DNA of 64,000 nt from Ruminococcus sp. GTDB taxonomy: Bacteria; Bacillota; Clostridia; Oscillospirales; Ruminococcaceae. Position numbers and translations under genes: made by a program. The DNA is taken from contig JAUNOG010000006.1 of NCBI GenBank assembly GCA_030531185.1, positions 1-64,000 of the forward strand. Reading direction: 5' to 3'. Shown here piece by piece: positions 8,240 to 17,055 of the stretch. The notes beneath the pieces are model-generated. The model did not search any database. It saw nothing but the letters and a program-made list of their open reading frames with translations, and was not told the DNA's origin. Each line of letters opens with the position of its first letter. Position 1 is the stretch's first letter.

Positions 8240-9289
8240 TTAGTTTGCAAGACCCGATCTTTCAATACCTTCAATGAAGTATCTCTGTAAGAATATATAC
8301 ATAATAAGTATCGGTGTGATCGACAGCAGACAACCTGCTTCGAGCCATACGATTATCTGTCTTACAGATACCGACTGTCCGTCAAAGAGCTGCTGGGTCA
8401 GGTTTGTGTTAAGGTTCTTCAGCATAAGCGCTACAGTATCGTTTCTTGTGAAGAATGAGGACGATACATAGTAGTCGTTCCAGTACCATACGATTGAGAA
8501 AAGGAATACTGTGAGGAATGACTGCTTAGCGTTAGGTATCATAATCTTAACATATGTGTAGAGCGGGCTGCATCCGTCGAGATACGCTGCGTCTTCAAGC
8601 TCCTTAGGCAGTCCTCTGAAGAACTGGCGGAAGATGAAGATGAACAGACCGGCTCTGATACCGTTTGCGAACAATGCAGGCAGATACATAGTCAACGGGC
8701 TGTTGATAAGCGAAATTGAATTTCCGCCGTTGAACAGCGGGATAATTCCGAAAAGGTCGAAGTATGCATACTGCATATAGAGCGGGATAGTAGTGATCTG
8801 AGGCGGTACAATAATCATAAGGATTACGATAGCGAACAGAAAGCTCTTTCCCTTGAATTTAAATCTCGCAAAACCGTAGCCTGTAATAGAACAGGTAACT
8901 ACCTGAAGTACAGACGCGATAAGGTTAAGAATAACCGTGTTGATAGCTGTGTCGCCGAACTTCATAACGCCCCATACGTCCTTGATGTTCTGCATTGTGA
9001 AGCTCTTAGGCAGCCATACGACCGACGGATCGTTCATCTGCTCGTTGGGTCTGAATGCCGTTGAAAGCATAAAGATGAGCGGATAAAGGATTATAAAGCA
9101 CAAACCGAACAGAATGAGAAATCTGAAGATCGGCCAAACTACGCCGATCGCGGCTTTACGTCTGTTATACTTGATCTGATCGGGAGTAAGGTAATTTTCA
9201 ATACCCTCCTCCTTCATCTTTTTATGACGGGCTTTAATAGCAGCCTTACGTTCTTTTTCGAACTGTTTTTCTTCTTTTTTAGTTGCCAC
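8240..9289 (-). CDS. Carbohydrate ABC transporter permease, MalG type (pair 2)
   Basis: A 349-residue inner-membrane permease with about six membrane segments. The cytoplasmic EAA-type loop reads ELEDAAYLDGCSPLYTYVKIMIP. A basic, charged N-terminal cytoplasmic tail of ~55 residues is longer than in MalG. The start codon is GTG after a GGGGGG site. It is the last gene of the ten-gene operon and pairs with the permease just upstream. Expected role: one half of a sugar-import channel. The matching ATPase is not a MalK type here. Confidence 0.85.
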   Translation of the reverse strand: MATKKEEKQFEKERKAAIKARHKKMKEEGIENYLTPDQIKYNRRKAAIGVVWPIFRFLILFGLCFIILYPLIFMLSTAFRPNEQMNDPSVVWLPKSFTMQNIKDVWGVMKFGDTAINTVILNLIASVLQVVTCSITGYGFARFKFKGKSFLFAIVILMIIVPPQITTIPLYMQYAYFDLFGIIPLFNGGNSISLINSPLTMYLPALFANGIRAGLFIFIFRQFFRGLPKELEDAAYLDGCSPLYTYVKIMIPNAKQSFLTVFLFSIVWYWNDYYVSSSFFTRNDTVALMLKNLNTNLTQQLFDGQSVSVRQIIVWLEAGCLLSITPILIMYIFLQRYFIEGIERSGLAN

Positions 9290-9302
9290 TTTAAATCCCC
9301 CC

Positions 9303-10358
9303 TTATTCTACTTCATAGTAAACGAACTTATTGACAATAGCAACGATAATAGCAAGGCAAACTGCAATGATCGCGAAGTACGCCCAAGCCATAGCGGCTG
9401 AATAACCGTGATCCCAGTTGGTTGCCTTATTAAGAACTATCGTCATAACCTCGTTCGACGGGTCAACGAATGAGTCGACAACTGTGTAAACCAAGCTTGC
9501 AAGTATCATTGGCGAGATGTGAGGAAGAGTTATCTTCCAGAAGAACTCCCAAGACGTTGCGCCTTCCATCTGAGCGGCTTCCTTAGACGCAGGTGAAATT
9601 CCCTGCAAAGCCGAAAGGATAAGAAGTATCTGGATACCTGAGTTCCATACCAGGTTGAAGATGTCAGTCGTTAACGAGTTGATAGTTTCAGTCAATTTGT
9701 CGCTGATGTTATAAATACCGAGGAAGTTAAGGAGCTGGTCTACCAGATCCGCCTCGAACATCGTGCTGAACTGCTCTGAACCGCCTGCATAACCGCCGGT
9801 GCTCATATTACCGTTGATGATGTCGATAACAGGACCCGTTGCGATAATAACAGGGAGGAAGAATACCGCTCTTGCGAAGGTTCTTCCGTGGAACTTCTGA
9901 TTGAGGATAATTGCAATGAATACTGCGAATATCAAGATCAGAGGCGTTTTAAGAGCTGTGTTTTTAAGCATATCCACAAGGGCAAGAGAGTAGTCCTGGT
10001 CCTTACGGAAAGCGTTAACGTAGTTGTCCCAGCCGATGAATTTCATTTCCATACCGCCGGGCTGTACCGTGGTCTTATTGAACGAATAGATCAGCGATTC
10101 AATAAGCGGCGCAATGAAGAAGTAAAGAGTACCGAGTATCCAGATCGCAATAAAGCCGTAGCCGTAAAGACCTTTTCTCTTTTCATAGGAAAGTCTGTGC
10201 TTTTTCTCAGGCTTTACCGGAATAACAGCCTCGGGGGAGATCTCCTCAATCTCAGGCTCAGCCGTTACCTCTGCCGTTTCTTCGATCACTGCGGTTGTAT
10301 CTTCAGGAGTCTGAACATTTACTTCTTCCTCAGGAGTAGTGTTTTCAAAATTACTCAT
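9303..10358 (-). CDS. Carbohydrate ABC transporter permease, MalF type (pair 2)
   Basis: A 351-residue permease. About 65 residues of acidic N-terminal extension, rich in Glu, Pro and Thr, come before the first membrane helix (YGYGFIAIWILGTLYFFIAPL). The EAA-type loop is ISPASKEAAQMEGATSWEFFWKITLP without a break longer than usual (partial motif SKEAAQMEGA). The start ATG overlaps the stop of the DUF5696 gene as TAATG, so translation is probably coupled. It is a subunit partner of the permease at 8240. Confidence 0.85.
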   Translation of the reverse strand: MSNFENTTPEEEVNVQTPEDTTAVIEETAEVTAEPEIEEISPEAVIPVKPEKKHRLSYEKRKGLYGYGFIAIWILGTLYFFIAPLIESLIYSFNKTTVQPGGMEMKFIGWDNYVNAFRKDQDYSLALVDMLKNTALKTPLILIFAVFIAIILNQKFHGRTFARAVFFLPVIIATGPVIDIINGNMSTGGYAGGSEQFSTMFEADLVDQLLNFLGIYNISDKLTETINSLTTDIFNLVWNSGIQILLILSALQGISPASKEAAQMEGATSWEFFWKITLPHISPMILASLVYTVVDSFVDPSNEVMTIVLNKATNWDHGYSAAMAWAYFAIIAVCLAIIVAIVNKFVYYEVE

Positions 10359-12862
10359 TAATCTTCCAAACCTCCTTCAATACAATTTGAAACGTCAAGT
10401 ACTTTTCCGTCCACCGATACGGTAGCGTCCTTCTTGTTGACTACCACCTTAACGTCGCTTGCGCCGTCCTTGGAATAAGTCGTTGTAAGCTCGCTGCCGT
10501 CCTCGCTGAGTTCATATTTTGAAATCGTATAGCTTGAAACTGCCGCAAGAGCTTCCTGCGCGACCTTATACTGATTAGCAGCCATCTCCGTCCAGCCCTC
10601 ATAATTGGTGTAGTAGAGATCGTTGTAATCGGTATCCTGAAGAACGTCCGCGTCAACGTAAGTCATATCATAATGGATCTGCGAGCCTGCCGCAATGGTA
10701 AGCAGGAAGGTCTCATCTGAATTTGAACTCTTGTTGATAGGCGTTGACGAATACGGAATATATCCGTGAATTACCATTTGATAGAATGGAATATCGTAAT
10801 CTGTAAGGTTAAATCCGCTGGAGGAAACAGGAACATTGGTTACGTCCGAAACGTAAGGAAGAACATAAGCGTTAGCCTCGTCTGCAATGATCGAACCGAT
10901 AGAGTCCTTAGCAGCCGCATACTGCTCTGTAATTATGTTCATAGTCTTGTTTCTGCTGTACGGATCTTTTCTTGTGTAGTCGCCTACAAGTCTTGACGAG
11001 AAGTAGCCGAAGCCTGCGTTGTTAACGCCCTCGTCGCCGTAGCTTTCGATCATTTCCTCAAATGCCTGAGTGTACTTGCCGGGTGAAAGCAGAGCAGGGG
11101 AAACTCCCTTCTGAGCTACGCCGAAGGACAGGCTGTATGAGGACTGTCTCGAATAAGCGTTTGAAATTCTTACCGCCGTGCTTGTCAAAGTAAAGTAACC
11201 AGACGAGCCGGAATCCATAGTGAAGTTATTGAGAGACGGGAATACCGTTGTGTTCTCGGTTGACAGGAAATCTTCAAATGCGCTGTTTCCGCCCAGTGTA
11301 CCCGAGGGTTTCACATCTGTCGATATCTTGTTCTTGATCGCGTTGTTTGTCCAGTCGTTGTAGTTAACAGTAAATGTATTAACGCCCTGATCTTTGAGCT
11401 CACTTACGATATCTCCCGCCTGCTCAAAGCCTGTGATCTCAGTCTTGAGGTCAAACGGCAGACCGCAGATAGAAGTCTGCTTGAGAACTCCTCCGAAAAG
11501 GTCGAGATACAGGTCGTTCTTATTGTCGGCAGTCGAAGCCGTAAGACCCTTTTCATTGACCAGATAATTTCTGTAAACCTCAGCGCACTCCGCATAGTTT
11601 ACTTCCTCGCCGTCCTCAGCCTCGACAGGATAATAACGGATACCGAAACGGTCGGTCTTGATGCCGTCCTTTTCAAATACGTTGATCTTGTTGGAGCTGT
11701 CGCCGCTCATAAAGAAGGAGTCGGACGAACGGGTCTCAAATTCGAAATAGCAGTTGTTGTAAACCTGCTTGTTCTGTCCGCTTACCTGCGCCTTTGCGTA
11801 CACGTTGGAGTCGCCATCGGTGCAAACAGCCACGATACCGGAAGAACCGCTTACTGTTGCAATAACAGGAAGATATGCCTGCTCGGTAACTCTGGGAGCC
11901 GTAAGAGGAACTGCCGTATAATCTCTGCCGTAAACCTGCTGAGAATAGTCGGGGTAGTTGTTCTTGCCGTTGTTGTATTCAATGACCGCGCCGCTTCCGT
12001 CGGGAACTATCATATAACCCTCGGTCTCGTTGCCGTCAATGTCCACTGCGGGAGACGCTGCGAAGTAAGGGCAAAGCTGGAGCTTTGTGAGTACCTTACC
12101 GTCAACTGTCGAGATATTATCCTCTTCAATTTCGCTTGTATCGCAATATACATAAAGACTGTCATCGCAAAGCTGATAGTGAACAGTAAGCTTAACGCCT
12201 TCGCTTGAGTACTTATATGTAACCGCAACGCCGTCCGTTTCGGTTTTGAATGAAACTCTTGCCTTGTTGGAATATACAGGAGCAGGAGATTCCGTTCTCT
12301 TTTCCTGTCTCAGGTCGCCCACCTTGATAGCGCAGCTTGAAGCGATCTGCTTTCTCTGCGCGTTTTTCATAGCGGTACCCTTTTCTTCGTCGACTATTGT
12401 TTCGTCAGCGGCAACATTTACAGGCGACGTCCACCAGTAGCTGCCTGAGCTCTTAACATAGAGACAAAGTCTTTCGTTTTCTTCGTCGCAGTAGAGAATG
12501 TAGTTATCATTCTCGGCAACCTGCTCACAGGTCTCAAGAGCGATAGCCTCTTCGTCGGAAAGCATAGGTACGACATCTTCATCAGCAGTCGTTTCCTCTT
12601 CTTCGCCCGATGCGTCCGCACTGCTCTCAGCGTCCGCCTCAGCGGGAGCCTCGGAGCTGCCGTCCGTTTCAGCCTCAGAGCTTGCGTCGTCAGCCGCCTC
12701 AGAGCTTTCCTCTGAATTAGCCGTATCGACAGCGGAGCTTGTATCCGCAGCCGCCTCGGAACTGCTGTCGGAGGCAGAGGATACAGCCATAGAACCCAGA
12801 GGCGTCAGCATTGTAAGACACAGCGCAAAGACAATCGCTTTTTTGTAACTTTTGTTATGCAT
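10358..12862 (-). CDS. DUF5696-type secreted protein
   Basis: 834 residues. A signal peptide (about 1-30, ending near AVSSAS) is followed by ~70 residues of Ser/Ala/Glu/Asp-rich linker, then a large folded region. The first part (from ~115) looks all-beta. The later part, from about DLYLDLFGGVL and including VSELKDQGVNTFTVNYNDW, reads like the beta/alpha repeats of a glycosidase-like barrel. I place it in the DUF5696 family from memory of such sugar-transport loci. No catalytic function is known to me. There is no lipobox or C-terminal helix, so how it stays at the surface is unclear. Its position between two permease pairs suggests it handles the imported glycan. Confidence 0.7.
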   Translation of the reverse strand: MHNKSYKKAIVFALCLTMLTPLGSMAVSSASDSSSEAAADTSSAVDTANSEESSEAADDASSEAETDGSSEAPAEADAESSADASGEEEETTADEDVVPMLSDEEAIALETCEQVAENDNYILYCDEENERLCLYVKSSGSYWWTSPVNVAADETIVDEEKGTAMKNAQRKQIASSCAIKVGDLRQEKRTESPAPVYSNKARVSFKTETDGVAVTYKYSSEGVKLTVHYQLCDDSLYVYCDTSEIEEDNISTVDGKVLTKLQLCPYFAASPAVDIDGNETEGYMIVPDGSGAVIEYNNGKNNYPDYSQQVYGRDYTAVPLTAPRVTEQAYLPVIATVSGSSGIVAVCTDGDSNVYAKAQVSGQNKQVYNNCYFEFETRSSDSFFMSGDSSNKINVFEKDGIKTDRFGIRYYPVEAEDGEEVNYAECAEVYRNYLVNEKGLTASTADNKNDLYLDLFGGVLKQTSICGLPFDLKTEITGFEQAGDIVSELKDQGVNTFTVNYNDWTNNAIKNKISTDVKPSGTLGGNSAFEDFLSTENTTVFPSLNNFTMDSGSSGYFTLTSTAVRISNAYSRQSSYSLSFGVAQKGVSPALLSPGKYTQAFEEMIESYGDEGVNNAGFGYFSSRLVGDYTRKDPYSRNKTMNIITEQYAAAKDSIGSIIADEANAYVLPYVSDVTNVPVSSSGFNLTDYDIPFYQMVIHGYIPYSSTPINKSSNSDETFLLTIAAGSQIHYDMTYVDADVLQDTDYNDLYYTNYEGWTEMAANQYKVAQEALAAVSSYTISKYELSEDGSELTTTYSKDGASDVKVVVNKKDATVSVDGKVLDVSNCIEGGLED

Positions 12863-12882
12863 TTTTACACCACCGTTTCTAT

Positions 12883-13512
12883 TTAGCCTCTGATTCTATA
12901 TGCAATCTCTGTGTAGACTGAATAACCGAATACATATACCTGCTGGAACAATGAGAGAAGCAGGATTGCAAGGAACAGAATAAGAAGCATTGCAACCAGC
13001 GTCAGAATGATTGAACCCAGCGTTTTGGTGAATGAATACTGGTGAGCGGCTTTCATAGCCTGTATCATCAGAATGACCGACCAGCCAATACCCAGCGCCG
13101 AAATTGCGGTTATCCATATCGACTCCTCCTGAACCAGAAGGTTTGAAAGGAATACTGAAATGAATGTGCACACAATATAAGGTACCAGTGCGTAAGCCGA
13201 ATAAATAGCGATCTTTCTGAATGTTCCCTCACCGTCTAGGAGCGTACAGATCGACCAGTTGCCCAGAACCCATGTGAAGTAGTAAACAACCGACTGTACG
13301 ATAAGAGGAACTACGTTAAAAACCTTAACGTATGCGTTGTTGAACTGGAAGCCTGTGAGCTGTCTGTCAACAACCATTGCAACAAAGAGGAAGAAAACAA
13401 TAATCAACGCGATTTTCATTGAGCCTTGCTTTTTCCATCTCAAGTCTTCAAAGCCCTCTACAGGGTGAAGCACGCAGTGCTTGAGCCAACCTAAAGGTGT
13501 AAACTCATACAT
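12883..13512 (-). CDS. YIP1 family membrane protein
   Basis: 209 residues from ATG at 13512, preceded by AGGAGGG; a longer frame upstream overlaps the neighbour's stop and has no such site. The N-terminus MYEFTPLGWLKHCVLHPVEG is followed by five or so membrane segments, matching the YIP1 family seen beside DUF5696 proteins. The family's molecular role in bacteria is unknown. Only one base separates its start from the end of the NHL/TPR gene upstream, so they are co-translated. Confidence 0.75.
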   Translation of the reverse strand: MYEFTPLGWLKHCVLHPVEGFEDLRWKKQGSMKIALIIVFFLFVAMVVDRQLTGFQFNNAYVKVFNVVPLIVQSVVYYFTWVLGNWSICTLLDGEGTFRKIAIYSAYALVPYIVCTFISVFLSNLLVQEESIWITAISALGIGWSVILMIQAMKAAHQYSFTKTLGSIILTLVAMLLILFLAILLLSLFQQVYVFGYSVYTEIAYRIRG

Positions 13513-13513
13513 A

Positions 13514-15133
13514 TTATTTTCCCTCCTTTTCTTTCTTAAATCTGCCCTTGATGATATAAATGCCTCTCTTGTGGAGCTGAGCAAGTACGATCAGAAGAAC
13601 GATAACAACTATGCAAATAACAATTATAACTGTGAAATTATCCTTTACGAATTCTTCTCTTGCATACTTGAACGCCTTGTCGTAGTCGTCCTGATCGTAA
13701 GCAGTTTTGAAGTGGTCAAGAGCCTTGGTATACTCGCCCTCGTTAAGAGCAGCCTTGCCGAGACCGATGTAAGCAAGCGGATAACCTCCGTCTCTCTTTA
13801 CAACTTCCTCCCAGATAGGCTTTGCGTCGGAATAACGGCCCTGATCGTAAAGCTCGACAGCCTCGTGCATAAGCTTTCCGAAAGTAGTTTCGGTATAGAC
13901 TGTTACGTCGTTCTTTGAACCGTCGATAACGTAAATGTTATTTCCGTAAGCCTCAACTGCGTTAGGATTGGAGAAGCTTCCTCTCTGGTCGTTCGTGGAA
14001 TTCTTCGTACCGAAGATACAAAGCAGATTGCACTCGCGGTCATACTGGAAAACTCGTCCCGTTGCAAAGTCAAGGACATTAATAATGCCGTTATTTGAAA
14101 CGCATATATCCGTAAGTCTTGTAGAGTAGCTGGAGTTTGTGGTAGCGTCGTACTCAGATGCGTAATCGCCGAATTTGTACTCTGCTCCCGCCTCGTTGTT
14201 CCAGATATTGTAACCGGCAGGATTAAGCTTTTTAACAGCGTCCGTAGTGGTGTTAGCCGCCTCGGTAACCGTATAAATAAAGCCGTCCTCATCGATATCG
14301 AAGTTAGCGTACTCAACAGGCACATTTCTTGTCATACCTGAGATCTGCTCGTTGGAGGCGATCTTTCTCCAGAGCTTCTGAGCGATTACCGCAGCGGTAA
14401 CTTCAACTCTGTTTGCTCCGTAAAATCCCTGGAACTCGCCTTCCTTGTTGAACTGTACCGAACCTGTGTTGACCGAAGTACAAACAGCGTACACATTCTC
14501 CGCAAGGTCTGCAATGACCTTTGAGGGGTTGAAGGTCTCTACCTGATAAAGCTCCGTATCGGGCTTTGTGTATTCCTGAACGAGAGTAAGCTTTCTTTCG
14601 GAATCCACCGAAGCCTTGACTACTCTGGAATTATCGTAGTCTGCGATATAAACGTAAAGCTCGTTGGTAAAAAGACTTCTCTTTGAATAGATACCCGAGG
14701 GTGCGGCAAACTTTGATTCGCCGTCCTCGCCGACATTGATCTCCGATGCGCCCCAAACGCCTGTGTATACGCCGGTTACGTTCAGTTCGAGATCAAGTCT
14801 GAGTATTCTGTTGTTGTCTGTATCGGCAATCCAGAACTGCTGCTCTTCCTCGTCCAGGAAGATGTCCTTGCAGTTATTAAGCTTTGCCGGAGCGTCCTCG
14901 CTGACAAACAGCGGATCCGCAGGGTCTGACAGTCTTGCCAGTCCCATTTCTGCGCCTGTTACAGCTCTGTCGATACGGTATGCGTTCTGTGAGGGTATCG
15001 CGTCCTCCCACGTATCGTATATGTATGAGTTGTAAGGCTCGGCTGCCAGCGCTGATACCGTTAAGGACATTGCCATTACGGCAGCCATTCCCGCGCAGAG
15101 AATTTTCTTTAGAGATTTGTTAATTCTCAACAC
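13514..15133 (-). CDS. Secreted NHL beta-propeller and TPR protein with C-terminal membrane anchor
   Basis: 539 residues from a GTG start. Signal peptide (1-30, ending SALAAEP); then NHL-type propeller blades, recognisable by repeats such as WIADTDNNRILRLD and YIADYDNSRVVKA; then a TPR-like helical stretch (~430-490: YDQGRYSDAKPIWEEV, GLGKAALNEGEYTKALDHF). It ends with a single membrane helix and a short basic tail inside. The propeller should face outside and may form a scaffold or ligand-binding platform for the transporter. No enzyme motif was seen. Confidence 0.78.
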   Translation of the reverse strand: MLRINKSLKKILCAGMAAVMAMSLTVSALAAEPYNSYIYDTWEDAIPSQNAYRIDRAVTGAEMGLARLSDPADPLFVSEDAPAKLNNCKDIFLDEEEQQFWIADTDNNRILRLDLELNVTGVYTGVWGASEINVGEDGESKFAAPSGIYSKRSLFTNELYVYIADYDNSRVVKASVDSERKLTLVQEYTKPDTELYQVETFNPSKVIADLAENVYAVCTSVNTGSVQFNKEGEFQGFYGANRVEVTAAVIAQKLWRKIASNEQISGMTRNVPVEYANFDIDEDGFIYTVTEAANTTTDAVKKLNPAGYNIWNNEAGAEYKFGDYASEYDATTNSSYSTRLTDICVSNNGIINVLDFATGRVFQYDRECNLLCIFGTKNSTNDQRGSFSNPNAVEAYGNNIYVIDGSKNDVTVYTETTFGKLMHEAVELYDQGRYSDAKPIWEEVVKRDGGYPLAYIGLGKAALNEGEYTKALDHFKTAYDQDDYDKAFKYAREEFVKDNFTVIIVICIVVIVLLIVLAQLHKRGIYIIKGRFKKEKEGK

Positions 15134-15176
15134 TACTTATCACCTTTTTCCTTTTTAGTTTAAGTTAATTCACGAA

Positions 15177-16079
15177 TTAATCCTTCATACCGGAGTTTGC
15201 CATTGTTTCCATAACGTTGCCCTGAGCGATAAGGAATACAGCAAGCGGTGGAATCAGAAGTACAACTGACGCTGCAAAGGTTACGCCCTGACGTGCAAGA
15301 CCTGCCATTGTAACCTGCTGTACAACCGTAGGTAGTGTTTTGAGTTCTTCGGAGTATGTAAGAACGCCGCCCTGAATGTTCCAAGCAGCCTGGAACGCGA
15401 AGATGATAACCGTCATCAGCGCAGGCTTTGAGTTCGGAACAACGATCTGCCAGCAAATTCTGAACAGTCCGGCGCCGTCGACCTTAGCCGCCTCGACCAT
15501 TGAGTCCTGAATCGTTGACATACTCTGACGCAAAAGGTAAAGGTTCATCGCCGTCGATACGCTTGGAAGAATAAGAGCCCAATAGGTATCGATCATACCC
15601 AGCTTCGCCATTACAAGGAACTGCATGATCCATGTTGCGTTGGAAGCAAACAGAAGTGATACGACGATTATCTGGTTTACGACCTTACTGCCCGGGAACT
15701 TGCACTTAGCAAGCACAAAAGCCGCACAGCAGCAAACGAAAAGGTTAGCAACGCAGATAACGATAGTAATAAAGAAGCTGTTGAAGATATATCTCGACAG
15801 AGGAACCTGCCATGAGCTTGCGGCAACCTTAAACATATCGGAGAAGTTGTTGCTTGTTGGGTTCAGCACGTAAAGCTTCGGAGGGAATACGAAAAGCTCC
15901 TCGACCGGCTTGAGCGACTGAATTACCGAATAGTAAAGCGGGAATACCATAAATATGCCCAGGAGAATAAGAAATACGAAGATACAAATGTCTCCGCCGA
16001 GGGAGCCGTTGACTCTCTTGCGCTTATCCTTGACTTTAAGCTTTTCAATGGATTGCTTCTTTTTTCTTTTTCTAGCCAT
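15177..16079 (-). CDS. Carbohydrate ABC transporter permease, MalG type (pair 1)
   Basis: 300 residues with about six membrane helices and an EAA-type loop (SMVEAAKVDGAGLFRICWQIV). A very basic N-terminus (MARKRKKKQS) lies inside. It follows the MalF-type gene by 17 bp and belongs to the first permease pair, next to the solute-binding protein. Confidence 0.87.
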   Translation of the reverse strand: MARKRKKKQSIEKLKVKDKRKRVNGSLGGDICIFVFLILLGIFMVFPLYYSVIQSLKPVEELFVFPPKLYVLNPTSNNFSDMFKVAASSWQVPLSRYIFNSFFITIVICVANLFVCCCAAFVLAKCKFPGSKVVNQIIVVSLLFASNATWIMQFLVMAKLGMIDTYWALILPSVSTAMNLYLLRQSMSTIQDSMVEAAKVDGAGLFRICWQIVVPNSKPALMTVIIFAFQAAWNIQGGVLTYSEELKTLPTVVQQVTMAGLARQGVTFAASVVLLIPPLAVFLIAQGNVMETMANSGMKD

Positions 16080-16096
16080 TTGTTATACTCCCCTCC

Positions 16097-17038
16097 TTAA
16101 TCGATATACTTGCCCAAGAGCCAGTTAACGCCCTTATTGGCAAGGAGCATTGCCGCAAACAGCACAAAGCATATTGCCGACGAATATCCCATTTCGTAAC
16201 GGGTATAGCCGTAGTCGGTCGCATGGTTCATAATCGTGTGAGCCGCATAGTCCGTTGACGGCAGACCTACGAGGTTCTGTCCTACAACGCCGACTGTGAA
16301 CGAAGATGATATCTGCATTACGGCAGCAAACAGAAGGCTGGGTCCCATTGAAGGGATAGTGATCTTGAAAAGCTCCTGCCATCTGTTCTTAATGCCTTCA
16401 ATAGCGCCTGCCTCGTACATCGACTTGTCGATGTTTTGGAAGCCTGCACGTATAGCAAGGAAGCCTGCGCCCATCGACATCCACAGCTGAACGATAATAA
16501 CGACTGTAAGAATGTACTTGGTATCCGTAAGCCACTGAGCGGGCGAAGTAAGTATTCCAAGATCCATAAGGATAGCGTTCAGGTAACCGTAGGAGTCTCC
16601 GGAAAGAATGAGCTGCCAGGTTACATAAACCGATGTTGTCATTGAAGGAGCATAGAATACGAATGTGAAGAATGTCTTGAGGAACGGGTTCATCTCGTTG
16701 ATAAGCCACGCAATAACGAAGCTGAGTATATACGAGAAAGGACCTGTAAATATCGCAAAGATAAGAGTGTTTCTTATTGCGATAAGGAATACGTCGTCGT
16801 TAACGAACAGCGTATAGAAATTTGAAAGACCTACCCACTTAGGGGTCTGGATCATATTGAAGTTTGTAAAGCCCATAGGCAGGGACATTACAACGGGAAC
16901 TACCGTAAACAGAATGAAGAAAAACATAAAAGGAAGGAGCATCAAATAACAAGCCTTTTCAGTCTTCATCATATGCCAGGTGTAAGCCCATTTTCCCTGC
17001 TTTATAGCAGGTACATCTGAATTAGCCTTTTTAGCCAT
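16097..17038 (-). CDS. Carbohydrate ABC transporter permease, MalF type (pair 1)
   Basis: 313 residues with six predicted helices. The EAA-type loop is SMYEAGAIEGIKNRWQELF. The ATG has AAGGAGAG upstream. It lies 17 bp after the solute-binding protein and before the MalG-type gene, the usual CUT1 order of binding protein, MalF, MalG. Confidence 0.88.
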   Translation of the reverse strand: MAKKANSDVPAIKQGKWAYTWHMMKTEKACYLMLLPFMFFFILFTVVPVVMSLPMGFTNFNMIQTPKWVGLSNFYTLFVNDDVFLIAIRNTLIFAIFTGPFSYILSFVIAWLINEMNPFLKTFFTFVFYAPSMTTSVYVTWQLILSGDSYGYLNAILMDLGILTSPAQWLTDTKYILTVVIIVQLWMSMGAGFLAIRAGFQNIDKSMYEAGAIEGIKNRWQELFKITIPSMGPSLLFAAVMQISSSFTVGVVGQNLVGLPSTDYAAHTIMNHATDYGYTRYEMGYSSAICFVLFAAMLLANKGVNWLLGKYID

Positions 17039-17055
17039 ATATTTCTCTCCTTTCC

